This document shows positions 17,475 to 26,562 of a DNA stretch of 64,000 nucleotides, in pieces; within the stretch, counting starts at the first letter, position 1, and every line of letters starts with the position of its first letter. The position numbers were made by a program, and so were the translations under genes. Source of the stretch: HT1-32 sp040219025 (GTDB taxonomy: Bacteria > Pseudomonadota > Alphaproteobacteria > Rhodospirillales > HT1-32); the NCBI GenBank assembly GCA_040219025.1, contig JAVJTE010000009.1, forward strand, positions 371,261-435,260. Reading direction: 5' to 3'. The notes under the pieces were generated by a model. The model was not told where the DNA came from. It saw only the letters and a list, made by a program, of their open reading frames with translations, and ran no database searches.

Positions 17475-18842
17475 ATGACGAACCCCGAAGTCGCCTTATT
17501 TATGCTGTCCCTGTTCATCATCCTTGTGATGCTGGGATTTCCGGTTGCCTTTACCCTCCTCGCGATGGGCGTTGGCTTCGGTTACTACGCCTATTATCAG
17601 GCCGGCAGTATCGAAACCCTGTCCGATGCCTTTAACAACAACATCTTCTACCTGCTGAACCAGAACACCTATTCGGTGATGGAAAACGACATCCTCGTTG
17701 CCATCCCGCTGTTCCTGTTCATGGGATATGTTGTCGAGCGGGCGAATATCGTGAACCGGCTGTTTTATTCGCTCCAGATGGCGGCTCACAACCTGCCCGG
17801 GTCGATGGCCATTGCGGCACTGATTACCTGCGCCGTCTTCTCGACCGCCAGTGGTATTGTCGGTGCGGTCGTCACCCTGATGGGTCTGCTGGCCTTTCCG
17901 GCGATGGCCAGTGCCAATTATGACAAGAGCTTCGCATCCGGTGTCATCTGTGCAGGTGGTACCCTCGGCATCCTGATCCCGCCGTCGATCATGCTGATCG
18001 TCTATGCGGCAATCGGCGATCTGTCGCCGCTGCGTCTCTATGCTGCCGCCGTGATTCCCGGCTTCATGCTGGCCGGCTGTTACATCGTCTATGTCATTAT
18101 CCGGGTGATGATCAATCCGTCCATTGCCCCGAAACCGAAGCGCGAAGACGTTCCCCCTGCATCCCAGGTCTATCTGGAACTGCTGGTCTCGTTCGTGCCC
18201 CTGACACTGCTGATCATGCTGGTGCTCGGCTCCATTCTGGGAGGTCTTGCCACACCGGCGGAAGCCGCCGCCATGGGTGCACTCGGGGCCATGGTTCTGG
18301 CAGTAATCTACCGATCCATGACCTGGGACAAGCTGAAGGAATCGGTCTATCTGACCGCCAAGGCAACAGCGATGGTCTGCTGGCTGTTTGTCGGCTCATG
18401 GACCTTTGCCTCCGTCTTCTCCTATCTCGGCGGGCATGAAATCATCGAACATTTCATCCTCGGCTTTGATCTGGCCCCATGGCAGTTTCTGGTGCTGGTC
18501 CAGCTCATCATCTTCATTCTGGGCTGGCCGCTGGAATGGTCGGAAATCCTGATCATCTTCGTTCCGATCTTCCTGCCCATGCTCGATACCTTCGGGGTTA
18601 ATCCCTATTTCTTCGCCATGCTGGTTGCCCTCAACCTGCAGACGTCGTTCCTGACTCCGCCCATGGCGATGTCGGCCTATTATCTCAAGGGGGTTCTGGG
18701 CAAGGCGATTGAACTGGTGCAGATTTTCAAAGGACTGATGCCCTATCTCGGGATCGTGATTTTCTGCATGGTCATGATGTACCAGTTCCCGCAGCTGGCC
18801 CTGTGGCTGCCAGACGTTCTGTTCGGCCCGTATGTCCCATGA
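17475..18842 (+). CDS. TRAP transporter large permease (DctM family)
   Basis: A 455-residue polytopic membrane protein, the transport subunit of the TRAP system. DctM signatures include FTLLAMGVGFGYYAY, VAIPLFLFMGYVVERA, GTLGILIPPSIMLIVYA and EWSEILIIFVPIFLPML. It is slightly longer than average because of a loop near residues 210-225 (PSIAPKPKREDVPP). It follows the small permease gene by 46 bp, and a 60-residue membrane protein gene follows 33 bp after its stop. Confidence 0.92.
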   Translation: MTNPEVALFMLSLFIILVMLGFPVAFTLLAMGVGFGYYAYYQAGSIETLSDAFNNNIFYLLNQNTYSVMENDILVAIPLFLFMGYVVERANIVNRLFYSLQMAAHNLPGSMAIAALITCAVFSTASGIVGAVVTLMGLLAFPAMASANYDKSFASGVICAGGTLGILIPPSIMLIVYAAIGDLSPLRLYAAAVIPGFMLAGCYIVYVIIRVMINPSIAPKPKREDVPPASQVYLELLVSFVPLTLLIMLVLGSILGGLATPAEAAAMGALGAMVLAVIYRSMTWDKLKESVYLTAKATAMVCWLFVGSWTFASVFSYLGGHEIIEHFILGFDLAPWQFLVLVQLIIFILGWPLEWSEILIIFVPIFLPMLDTFGVNPYFFAMLVALNLQTSFLTPPMAMSAYYLKGVLGKAIELVQIFKGLMPYLGIVIFCMVMMYQFPQLALWLPDVLFGPYVP

Positions 18843-18875
18843 CCTGTTGCTGCTGTGGAAGGAAGGAAGAATCTG

Positions 18876-19058
18876 ATGGCTGAAAAAATTGCCGGTCTCG
18901 TTGGTTTTCTGATGGTCGCGGTGTTCGTCGTCGGGCTGGCCTGGAGCATATCGACCGGCTTTGCCGGTTTCTGGGGCGGGTTGCCTTTCTGGTGTATCAT
19001 CCTGCCAATCCTGTCACTGGTGGCCTATGATTACTGGCGCTCGGTGTTTCGCAAGTAA
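18876..19058 (+). CDS. Small two-helix membrane protein of the TRAP operon
   Basis: A 60-residue protein with two hydrophobic segments: residues about 5-25 (IAGLVGFLMVAVFVVGLAW) and 34-50 (LPFWCIILPILSLVAYDYW), ending in a basic tail (RSVFRK). GGAAGGAAG lies at a good distance before the ATG. It sits between dctM and the amidase, so it is probably co-transcribed. I do not recognise a family; the position suggests an accessory or stabilising subunit of the permease, but nothing in the sequence shows this directly. Confidence 0.7.
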   Translation: MAEKIAGLVGFLMVAVFVVGLAWSISTGFAGFWGGLPFWCIILPILSLVAYDYWRSVFRK

Positions 19059-19102
19059 GCGTCAACACCGACCTGAAGCGACCGACTGACCGGAGAGACT
19101 GA

Positions 19103-20431
19103 ATGAGCCTTGCTGACCTGACGGCTGCCCAACTGGCGCAGAAAATTGCGAATGGAGAAACCACCGCAACCGACGCCGTCAATGATTGCCTCGCCCGGAT
19201 CGAATCCTGTGAGGAGACTGTTGGTGCCTGGGCGCATCTGGATCCGGTATTCGCTCGCCGGCAGGCAGAAAAACTCGATGCTGTCCGGGCTTCCGGCGCT
19301 GCACTGGGGCCACTTCACGGCGTTCCCGTCGGCATCAAGGACATCATCGACACTGATGACCTGCCGACCGAATATGGCTCGACCCTGAAAGCCGGACACC
19401 GGCCGTTTCGTGATGCCACCGTCGTCGCCCGGCTGAAGGCCGCCGGGGCCGTCATTATGGGCAAGACCGTCACCACGGAATTTGCCGTCTACGCGCCGGG
19501 CAAGACGACCAACCCGCATGATGCCACCCGCACCCCCGGCGGCTCCTCCAGCGGGTCAGCTGCCGCAGTTGCCGCCGGTATGGTGCCGCTCGCCATCGGG
19601 TCGCAGACCAACGGATCGGTGATCCGTCCGGCATCCTTCTGTGGTGTCGTCGGATTCAAGCCAACCCACGGACAGATTTCCCGGGCCGGTGTGCTGCCCC
19701 TGTCGCAGAAACTGGACCATGTCGGTGCCTTCGCCCGCACCGTCGAAGATGCCGCCCTGCTCGGTGACGTGCTGTTCGGCCATGACCGGGAAGACCCCGA
19801 CACCCGCCCGAAGGCCGCACCGCAGTTACAGAAGACAACCCTGTCCGAACCACCGGCACCGCCGCGTTTTGCCTTCATCCGCACGCCCTTCTGGGATCAG
19901 GCGGAACCGTCGACGCAGGAAGCATTTGAAGAACTGGCAGAGTTCCTCGGCGCAGACTGCATCGGGGAAGTACTGCACGAGGAATTTGACCGGGCGGCGG
20001 ACTACCTCCGCACCATCATGTATCCGGACCTGGCCTTTGCACTGGATCGCTATTTCGCGAATGGCTCCGACCGGATCAGTGATATCCTGACCGGCATGGT
20101 CGAGGAAGGTCGTGGCGTCACGGCCCTGGACTATAACAGGGCGGCCAGCCGGATAGAGCCGATGAATGCCTGGCTGGCCCGGATATTTGAAGATTACGAT
20201 GCCATCCTGACCCCCGCCACGCCCGGCGAAGCACCGACCGGGCTGGATGCCACCGGCAATCCGGTCTTCTGCTCGACCTGGTCCCTGCTCGGCACACCGG
20301 CTATCACGCTGCCGCTGATGCAGGGAGAAGCCGGTCTGCCGCTTGGTGTCCAACTGGTCGGCGAACGCGGTGACGATGCACGCCTGCTCCGTACTGCCCG
20401 GCAACTGGCGGCACGGGTCGCAGCAGGATAA
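19103..20431 (+). CDS. Amidase signature-family hydrolase
   Basis: A 442-residue amidase (AS family), which hydrolyses a carboxamide to acid and ammonia. The Ser-cisSer-Lys triad is visible: K79 in GVPVGIKDIID, the Gly/Ser-rich GGSSSGSAAA (147-155) holding the cis-Ser, and nucleophile S172 in QTNGSVIRPA. GatA is unlikely because gatB/gatC are absent and the C-terminal half differs. It is in the TRAP operon, so the transporter may import an amide or N-acyl compound, and the enoyl-CoA hydratase downstream may handle the product after activation. That pathway is inference. Confidence 0.88.
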   Translation: MSLADLTAAQLAQKIANGETTATDAVNDCLARIESCEETVGAWAHLDPVFARRQAEKLDAVRASGAALGPLHGVPVGIKDIIDTDDLPTEYGSTLKAGHRPFRDATVVARLKAAGAVIMGKTVTTEFAVYAPGKTTNPHDATRTPGGSSSGSAAAVAAGMVPLAIGSQTNGSVIRPASFCGVVGFKPTHGQISRAGVLPLSQKLDHVGAFARTVEDAALLGDVLFGHDREDPDTRPKAAPQLQKTTLSEPPAPPRFAFIRTPFWDQAEPSTQEAFEELAEFLGADCIGEVLHEEFDRAADYLRTIMYPDLAFALDRYFANGSDRISDILTGMVEEGRGVTALDYNRAASRIEPMNAWLARIFEDYDAILTPATPGEAPTGLDATGNPVFCSTWSLLGTPAITLPLMQGEAGLPLGVQLVGERGDDARLLRTARQLAARVAAG

Positions 20432-20475
20432 AATAATAACCGCATTCATTCGCGGACCGCAGGGAAGGCCATGAC

Positions 20476-21267
20476 ATGACCGGGATAAACCAGCCTGAAA
20501 TTCTGGCTGAAGTTGACGGCACCATCGGTCGCATCACCATTAACCGGCCAGCCAAACGCAACGCCATGACACTGGAGATGTGGCGGAATCTTGGCCAGGT
20601 GCTCGAAGGGTGGCAATCTGACCCCCGCATCCGTGTACTCATTCTCGCAGGTGCCGGCGACAAGAGCTTTTGTGCCGGAAATGACATCAGGGAATATGCA
20701 ACCATCCGGGCGACCGCCGAACAGCGTGTTGCCTATGATTCCATCACCACCCGCACCTATGACCTGCTGAAAACCTTTCCGCGCCCGACCATTGCACGGA
20801 TCACAGGCTATTGCGTTGGCGGCGGCATGGAACTCGCCCTGCTTTGCGATCTGCAGATTGCAGCTGCCAGCGCCAGCTTCGCAGTCACCCCGGCGCGCCT
20901 CGGCATCGGCTACAAGCTGGAGGATGTGAAACTTCTGCTGGAAAACATCAGTCCGAAACACGCCCGGGAACTGCTCTACACCGCTGATAAATTTTCGGCA
21001 CAGACAGCAGAAAGATGGGGACTGATCAGCCGCGCTGTCCCCGACAGCCAGCTCGACGAAGAGCTTGCAGCACTGGCCAGCAGCATAGCCGCAAATGCGC
21101 CGCTGACTGTTGCGGCACTGAAGTTCACGATTGCAGAGGCCCGCAAAAACGAACCTGACCGGGAACTATGTGCGGATCTGGTGAAGCTATGTGACGCCAG
21201 TGACGACCGGAGGGAAGGCCAGACCGCCTTTGCAGAAAAGCGCGAGCCGGTGTTTCATGGAAAATAA
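20476..21267 (+). CDS. Enoyl-CoA hydratase/isomerase-family protein
   Basis: A 263-residue crotonase-fold enzyme acting on an acyl-CoA thioester. It has the oxyanion-hole segment CAGNDIREY and the second one GYCVGGGMELALLCDLQIAA, where MELAL supplies the usual Glu-containing helix. At the second catalytic position, where hydratases have Glu, the sequence reads TPARLGIGYK, so hydratase, isomerase or decarboxylase activity cannot be told apart. It is 45 bp after the amidase gene and last in the TRAP operon. Confidence 0.85.
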   Translation: MTGINQPEILAEVDGTIGRITINRPAKRNAMTLEMWRNLGQVLEGWQSDPRIRVLILAGAGDKSFCAGNDIREYATIRATAEQRVAYDSITTRTYDLLKTFPRPTIARITGYCVGGGMELALLCDLQIAAASASFAVTPARLGIGYKLEDVKLLLENISPKHARELLYTADKFSAQTAERWGLISRAVPDSQLDEELAALASSIAANAPLTVAALKFTIAEARKNEPDRELCADLVKLCDASDDRREGQTAFAEKREPVFHGK

Positions 21268-21342
21268 GCGGGCTGGCTGCTGCAACATTGCTGCAGCGTG
21301 CAGGCACGGAGCAATGATCTGCCTGGTGTCCATCGTCTGACC

Positions 21343-21960
21343 TCACCGGAGAGGCAGCATAACCCTGTCCTGAAACGCCTTGCGGTCTGTCAGGCGGGAA
21401 TACCAGTCATCCAGTGCCGGTGTTGAAGGCCGATCGGTGACCATCACCTGATATCGATACCAGCTGCAGGCAGGCACGATATCCCCATAGGAGAAATTTT
21501 CCCCGCCAACATAGTGCTGATGACCGAGGGTTTTCTCCAGCATCTGCCAGCTGTCGGCCAGCTGTGATTTGGCCTGATCAACCTGCTCCGCCGTGAACTT
21601 CTCCGGTGTCCGGACCAGGCCCCAGAATGCTGTTGTCAGTGGCGGGTGAATCCACCATGCATTCCAGTCTGCCCATTGATCCGCATGACCGCGCAGCATC
21701 GGCGATGCAGGGTAGAATCCGTCCTTCCCATAGCGGGCGGCGAGATATCGAACAATTGCCGCTGACTCCCACAGGATGTCATCACCGTCGCGAATTGTCG
21801 GCACCTTGCCGGCGGGATTCATCGCCAGATAGGCATCTGTATCGACGACACCATGTTCCATGCCGGCATCAATACGCTCATAGTCAATGCCGATTTCATC
21901 CGCACACCACAGAACCTTCTGTACGTTTATCGAATTTGTACGGCCCCAGATTGTCAGCAT
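21343..21960 (-). CDS. Glutathione S-transferase
   Basis: A 205-residue soluble GST. The N-terminal thioredoxin fold contains the conserved MNPAGKVPTI cis-Pro loop and the WESAAIVRYLAARYG glutathione-binding segment (Glu-Ser). The C-terminal domain is helical with the family's usual FSYGDIVPACSWYRY. It may detoxify electrophiles or act as an isomerase. Single gene, divergent from the lipoprotein gene and convergent with the TRAP/amidase operon. Confidence 0.88.
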   Translation of the reverse strand: MLTIWGRTNSINVQKVLWCADEIGIDYERIDAGMEHGVVDTDAYLAMNPAGKVPTIRDGDDILWESAAIVRYLAARYGKDGFYPASPMLRGHADQWADWNAWWIHPPLTTAFWGLVRTPEKFTAEQVDQAKSQLADSWQMLEKTLGHQHYVGGENFSYGDIVPACSWYRYQVMVTDRPSTPALDDWYSRLTDRKAFQDRVMLPLR

Positions 21961-22169
21961 GTCATCCTCTGTCTGTTTCCATTAACAATATTGTCAACGG
22001 GCGCTGCAATCCAGACAGATCAATCAGTCTGGCAGTCCGGTGCCGACTAAATCTGTCACAGGTGCCAAACAGTTGCCGTAATCGGCGCACAGGGTCAGGC
22101 TTTACAAGACAGCGGTTTATTCTGATCTGTCTGTTTTGTACCCTGCGAAAAACCTATCAGGAGAACATC

Positions 22170-22763
22170 ATGTACAAACTGACCGGAATTTGCTCAGGAC
22201 TCCTGACCCTCATGCTGGTTCTGACCGGCTGCCAGGTTGCGACATCGCAACTGGCAGTGGATGAAAATGGTGCTGCAAGTGTTCTTCGTTCAGCATCCGG
22301 TGACGGCCCGGTCCCGGTGAAGGTATCTGGCGCTCCGACAGGCGAAACGGCGGACTCGATCGCCCGGGCAACACTCACCGGCCTCAATCGGGGTGGTGCC
22401 CGTGATGGCCTGGTCTATGGTCTGAAAGCGACGGGTGTCGCGGCTCCCGGCACCTATGTTCTGGTCTATTACGATCCGCCGGTCAGTATTGACTATGATG
22501 CCGCCTGTCGAGAGGGAGCGCGTACAACGCCGGGAACAGCCGGCAGCAACCTCTCCGCCGCCGTCATACTGTGTGGTACACCCATCATCCGACGGGCAGC
22601 CTGTTCCTATTCCGGGCTTTGCACCCCGGACAAGGCAATGCGGGCGGTTTATTTCCAGGCCCCGCGCCCGGCAACCGTCGCAGACGAGAATCTGCAGAAG
22701 CAACTGGCCGCTGCCGCGAGCGATCTCGCAATGGATCAGAACAACAAGGACCCGAGGAATTAG
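22170..22763 (+). CDS. Predicted lipoprotein of unknown function
   Basis: A 197-residue protein with a lipoprotein signal: a hydrophobic stretch ending in LMLVLTGC, so Cys22 would be lipidated and the protein anchored to a membrane. The mature part has no family I recognise. It has five Cys residues besides the lipid Cys (C...C.T and C.YSGLC), which could form disulfides. CAGGAGAAC precedes the ATG at 22170. The frame stays open upstream, but codon usage and the ribosome site support the lipoprotein start. It is followed by a strong hairpin. Confidence 0.65.
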   Translation: MYKLTGICSGLLTLMLVLTGCQVATSQLAVDENGAASVLRSASGDGPVPVKVSGAPTGETADSIARATLTGLNRGGARDGLVYGLKATGVAAPGTYVLVYYDPPVSIDYDAACREGARTTPGTAGSNLSAAVILCGTPIIRRAACSYSGLCTPDKAMRAVYFQAPRPATVADENLQKQLAAAASDLAMDQNNKDPRN

Positions 22764-22780
22764 GACGCCGCAAAAGGATT

Positions 22781-22809
22781 GGGGTCCGTGTCTTGTGAAC
22801 ACGGACCCC
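22781..22809 (+). terminator. Hairpin after the lipoprotein gene
   Basis: Perfect 11-bp stem GGGGTCCGTGT / ACACGGACCCC with a 7-base loop, 18 bp past the stop. The T-run after it is weak (TCTCGCTT). Positions 22810-23044 hold no gene that I can support. Confidence 0.7.
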
Positions 22810-23044
22810 TCTCGCTTGGGGTGTGCCTGACATTTTCATGCCAGACACGCGGGGAACCTTTTGCTCTTCAGCCGGAACGGTCGCGGACAGTATTTGTCTG
22901 AGGCTGCGGTGCCGGTCTCTGCTGTTGCCTCCGGATCACCCGACCTTGCTGGCCGTTTTCTTGTGATCGCTGGTTGCGTGAGCACGAGGTGACGATATGA
23001 TTGAATACTGATGGCGTCATTCAAATAGCCCAGAGGCACATAAC

Positions 23045-23542
23045 ATGAACATTCAGTTGCGCGAGATGGAGTATCGCCTCCTCAAGCTTGCGACGCGCAA
23101 ATTGCTGGGCAGATTTAAAAATCTTGAAGAAGCCGCCGGCCAGTGCCGGGTCAAGCCGACCAACCTGTCTCAATATCAAAGCTTCGATCATTCTGCCTTC
23201 ATGCCGGTCGATGTCGCGATGGAACTGGAGCGCGTTATCGGAGAGCCGATTCTGACGCGCGAACTGGCGAATCTGCATGAGCAGCGGGGCTGGCCGGAAC
23301 ATATGCTGGATGTCCGGGGCGAAGCTCTCGACGTACCTGTCGCCGTGGGTGAACTGCTGGCATTTATTTGCGAGGCCACTGCAGAAAACAGTCCCGGGGG
23401 TCGCCGCCTCACTGAAAATGAAAAACGTAAATATTTTGAGTTGCGGCGAAGTGTCTCGGAAGAACTGCGTCAGCTCGACACCGCTGTAGAGCAGGATTCG
23501 GACATCAAGAGTTTCCGTCAGGTCGGTCAGAAAACGGCCTGA
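23045..23542 (+). CDS. CII-like predicted DNA-binding regulator
   Basis: A 165-residue protein. The N-terminal third reads as a helix-turn-helix of the phage CII-regulator type (EEAAGQCRVKPTNLSQYQ followed by FMPVDVAMELERVIGEPILT, the usual pattern in which the domain measures ploidy-independent DNA spacing in phage regulators). The C-terminal third is charged and helical (LTENEKRKYFELRRSVSEEL). The stop codon overlaps the start of the CoA transferase gene (TGATG), so the two are translationally coupled. It may be a phage-derived regulator recruited into a metabolic operon. The family assignment is by pattern only. Confidence 0.6.
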   Translation: MNIQLREMEYRLLKLATRKLLGRFKNLEEAAGQCRVKPTNLSQYQSFDHSAFMPVDVAMELERVIGEPILTRELANLHEQRGWPEHMLDVRGEALDVPVAVGELLAFICEATAENSPGGRRLTENEKRKYFELRRSVSEELRQLDTAVEQDSDIKSFRQVGQKTA

Positions 23543-24789
23543 TGACCGAGTTGCAGACTCCACCGTCCACATTGCGAAAGATTGATTTTGACCCGGAATT
23601 CCGGGGACCGTTGTCAGACATTGTCGTAACCGATCTGTCCCGGCTGGTTGCCGGTAACATGCTGAGTCTGCAACTCGCCGATTTTGGTGCCGAAGTCTAT
23701 AAGGTTGAAGCGCCCGGGCGTGGTGATCCTCTCCGGGCCTGGCGGGAAAACGGACACTCGATCTACTGGAAGGCCTATGGCCGGAACAAGAAAAGCATCG
23801 CCATCGATCTGAAAGCTGACGCAGGCAAATCTCTGGTGTGCGACCTTGCAAGGTCGTCGAACATCCTGATCGAAAATTACCGGCCCGGCAGAATGGAAGA
23901 AATGGGTCTCGGCCCGGATGTGCTTTTCGCCGAAAATCCAGACCTCATTATCGTCCGGGTCTCCGGCTTCGGGCAAACCGGGCCCTATCGGAACAAGCCC
24001 GGTTTCGGCTCACTGATCGAAGCCATGTCAGGCTTTGCCACCCGCAACGGCTTCGCCGACCGGGAGCCGGTTTTGCCCCCGCTCGCACTGGCAGACATGA
24101 TTGCCGGAATGCAGGGTGCCTACAGCGTAATGGTCGCCCTTCGGGAAGTGGAACTCGGCCATCGCGCAGGACAGATCATCGATCTTTCACTGCTGGAGCC
24201 GATGTTCTCTGTTCTGGGACCGGAACCCGGCGTCTATGCCGTGACCGGCGACAGGAAGACCCGGTCCGGCAGCGGCTCAAACACCTCATCCCCCAGAAAT
24301 GTATACAAAACCAGCGACGGGCACTGGCTGGCGCTCTCTGCCTCAATTCAGACCATGGCAGAACGGTTGTTCCGAACCATCGGACGTGACGACCTCAACC
24401 ATGATCCGGCCTTTGCAACCAACAGCGAGCGGATCAAGCGCAGGCCCGAGGTCGACAGAATTGTCGGTGGCTGGATTGGCGAGCGTACCCGCGACGAAGC
24501 GCTGGCGATTTTCGGGGAGGCCGGCGTCACCGTCGGGCCGGTCTATGATGTCGATGACATACTGACGGACGAGCATTTCTCCGAGCGCGAAATCGCCGTA
24601 CAGGTGCCTGACGAGGATGTCGGACATGTCACGATACATGGTATCAGCCCCAAACTCTCGGGCTCTCCCGGTGGCCTGCGATGCCCTGCCCCCGCGCTTG
24701 GTCAGGACACGCGATACATCCTGCAGAAAATCGGCAAGTCAGACGACGAGATAACCGACCTGCTAGAACGCGCGATTGCTGCTGAGTAA
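23542..24789 (+). CDS. CaiB/BaiF-family (class III) CoA transferase
   Basis: A 415-residue CoA transferase that moves CoA between two carboxylic acids through an aspartyl-CoA intermediate. Typical features: VTDLSRLVAGNMLSLQLADFGAEVYKVEAPGRGDPLR, YGRNKKSIAIDLK, and SNILIENYRPG. The likely catalytic Asp is in LPPLALADMIAGMQGAY (the usual ..D..aG..aa pattern). Length is normal. It is translationally coupled to the small upstream regulator gene and convergent with ureG. Acyl specificity cannot be told. Confidence 0.9.
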   Translation: MTELQTPPSTLRKIDFDPEFRGPLSDIVVTDLSRLVAGNMLSLQLADFGAEVYKVEAPGRGDPLRAWRENGHSIYWKAYGRNKKSIAIDLKADAGKSLVCDLARSSNILIENYRPGRMEEMGLGPDVLFAENPDLIIVRVSGFGQTGPYRNKPGFGSLIEAMSGFATRNGFADREPVLPPLALADMIAGMQGAYSVMVALREVELGHRAGQIIDLSLLEPMFSVLGPEPGVYAVTGDRKTRSGSGSNTSSPRNVYKTSDGHWLALSASIQTMAERLFRTIGRDDLNHDPAFATNSERIKRRPEVDRIVGGWIGERTRDEALAIFGEAGVTVGPVYDVDDILTDEHFSEREIAVQVPDEDVGHVTIHGISPKLSGSPGGLRCPAPALGQDTRYILQKIGKSDDEITDLLERAIAAE

Positions 24790-24824
24790 AACTGTCGGAA
24801 GCCACAAGGTTTCCCGGACTTCCG

Positions 24825-25439
24825 TCAGTAACCAGCCGCATGGGTCACAAAACCGGCGATTTCCGCGACACCCTTCCCCGCCTTCAGATTGGTGAAAAAG
24901 AACGGCCGGTCACCCCGCTGGATTTTCGCATCCCTGTCCATGACGTTAAGGTCAGCGCCAACCAGCGGTGCCAGGTCGATCTTGTTGATGATCAGCAGGT
25001 CAGACTTGCTGATACCCGGCCCGCCTTTCCTCGGTATCTTGTCGCCCGCCGAAACATCGATCACGTACAATGTCAGGTCGACCAGCTCCGGGCTGAAAGT
25101 TGCCGCCAGATTGTCACCGCCGGACTCAACGATGACGATCTGAAGCCCCGGAAAGGATTTCTCCAGATTCTCGATCGCCGCAATATTGATTGATGCATCT
25201 TCCCGGATCGCCGTATGGGGACAACCGCCTGTCTCAACCCCGATAATTCGTTCTGGCGGCAGGGCACCGGAGCGGGTCAGGAACTGAGCATCTTCCTGGG
25301 TGTATATGTCATTCGTCACCACGGCAATGTCGTAGGTATCACGCAATGCCTTGCAGAGCCTGTCGGTCAGTGCGGTTTTACCCGACCCCACCGGGCCGCC
25401 GATGCCAACCCGGAACGGGCCGCGAAAGTCTTTCGTCAT
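24825..25439 (-). CDS. ureG: Urease accessory GTPase UreG
   Basis: A 204-residue SIMIBI-class GTPase that delivers nickel to apo-urease with UreD and UreF. P-loop GIGGPVGSGKTAL (residues 10-22), metal-binding Cys-Pro-His in GGCPHTAIREDAS, and base-specificity NKIDLAP. An upstream in-frame extension rich in Gly is rejected because the ATG at 25439 starts MTKDFRGPFRVGIGG, as in other UreG proteins, and overlaps ureF by 4 bp. Last gene of the urease operon. Confidence 0.96.
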   Translation of the reverse strand: MTKDFRGPFRVGIGGPVGSGKTALTDRLCKALRDTYDIAVVTNDIYTQEDAQFLTRSGALPPERIIGVETGGCPHTAIREDASINIAAIENLEKSFPGLQIVIVESGGDNLAATFSPELVDLTLYVIDVSAGDKIPRKGGPGISKSDLLIINKIDLAPLVGADLNVMDRDAKIQRGDRPFFFTNLKAGKGVAEIAGFVTHAAGY

Positions 25440-26119
25440 GATCTGAACAACCTTGTTTTCTGTGTTTCGTGTCGCATTGAGCAAATATCCGAGAAACTGA
25501 CGCTGGTACGTACCTGTTCCAAGTCCGACACCAGTCCCTGCTCCACAACCTGCTGTATCACCGGCTCCAGCGCCGCCATGCAACGCAGCCCGTCAGTTTG
25601 TCCCAGCGGCACCAGCTTGACCGCCGCCGCAACGAGATTCGCCGCAAATGCGTGGGCGTAAGCCGTCACTGTCATCCGCAGGCTGATATCATGTCCGGCA
25701 GCAAACCAGCCGACGGCAACCGCATGCGGGATATCAAAGTCGAGATCACCGGGAGCTGTCTCTCCCGCCACCGGCCAGACAGCAGTTGCCGCACGCCAGA
25801 AAGCCCTGCCTTGCCCGGTTGCTTCCAGACGAAGCTCCCGGCTGGCCGACAAGGCGGTCGCCAGGTCGGCAATATCCCGCAACGCGGCCTTGTCCGGATA
25901 AGCACGACCGGCCGCCGCACAGGCGGCGGTATCGGTTATCCCCGCCCCATACATCAGAATGTCGGATATCCAGCGACTGGTTTCCGCAGGACTGGTGACA
26001 AGGCCATCCTCCACAGCCTGTTCCATCCCGTGACTGTAGCTGAACGAGCCAACCGGGAAGGATGGCGACAACCAGGTCATCAGTCGCTGAAGATTGATTT
26101 CTGACAGCCCCCTGCTCAA
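25436..26119 (-). CDS. ureF: Urease accessory protein UreF
   Basis: A 227-residue all-helical nickel-insertion chaperone component. The N-terminus LMTWLSPSFPVGSFSYSHGMEQAVEDG is diagnostic for UreF. The rest contains ISLRMTVTAYAHAFAANLVAAAVKLVPLGQTDGLR, also typical. The start overlaps ureE by 4 bp and the stop overlaps ureG by 4 bp, so translation is coupled. Confidence 0.95.
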   Translation of the reverse strand: MSRGLSEINLQRLMTWLSPSFPVGSFSYSHGMEQAVEDGLVTSPAETSRWISDILMYGAGITDTAACAAAGRAYPDKAALRDIADLATALSASRELRLEATGQGRAFWRAATAVWPVAGETAPGDLDFDIPHAVAVGWFAAGHDISLRMTVTAYAHAFAANLVAAAVKLVPLGQTDGLRCMAALEPVIQQVVEQGLVSDLEQVRTSVSFSDICSMRHETQKTRLFRS

Positions 26120-26562
26120 TGTGCATGGACCTCGTGATAGGCACCGGATTCCGGATGGAACGGGCGCATTTCAATCACAACCGACGCACCCTGCAGTTTC
26201 AGCATCTCCACAAGGACGCTGTCATAGGCGATGACCAGTGAGTCCCCGTGCAGTTCAGCTGCGGTATGCCGGTTTCCGAGATGCCAGGCCAGACGGGCCA
26301 GATGAAGGGAGTCCGAACAGGTTGCAATCGCTACCTTCTCCGGCGCAGCAATGATCCCGACCCATGCCCCGGACTCCAGCAGCAGTCCGTCGCCATCTGC
26401 CATCATTCCCTGCTTCGGCAGGTCGATCATGATATCGGTCCCGGCATCCCCTGCGACGCGCAGACGACGTTTCTGACGCACGATATGGTCCAGCCGGACG
26501 CTGTCGGTCCGGTCTGCTTCCGGCCAGTCACCGCGGTGGCGCAGTTCAGTGACGCGTAACAT
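26116..26562 (-). CDS. ureE: Urease accessory nickel chaperone UreE
   Basis: A 148-residue nickel metallochaperone. The N-terminal peptide-binding domain is followed by the metal domain with ARLAWHLGNRHTAAELHGDSLVI, the conserved Gly-Asn-Arg-His. The C-terminal tail is short and has few His (HPESGAYHEVHAH), unlike His-rich tails of enteric UreE, so metal storage capacity should be low. The start overlaps the ureC stop (TGATG). Confidence 0.94.
   Translation of the reverse strand: MLRVTELRHRGDWPEADRTDSVRLDHIVRQKRRLRVAGDAGTDIMIDLPKQGMMADGDGLLLESGAWVGIIAAPEKVAIATCSDSLHLARLAWHLGNRHTAAELHGDSLVIAYDSVLVEMLKLQGASVVIEMRPFHPESGAYHEVHAH

Noticed and set aside
21606..22169. Long N-terminal extension of the lipoprotein frame
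   Set aside because: It overlaps the GST gene on the other strand and places a signal peptide in the middle of the protein. The ATG at 22170 has a good ribosome site.
25440..25583. N-terminal extension of UreG
   Set aside because: It is Gly-rich sequence antisense in character and inside ureF; UreG proteins start at MTKD.. as here.
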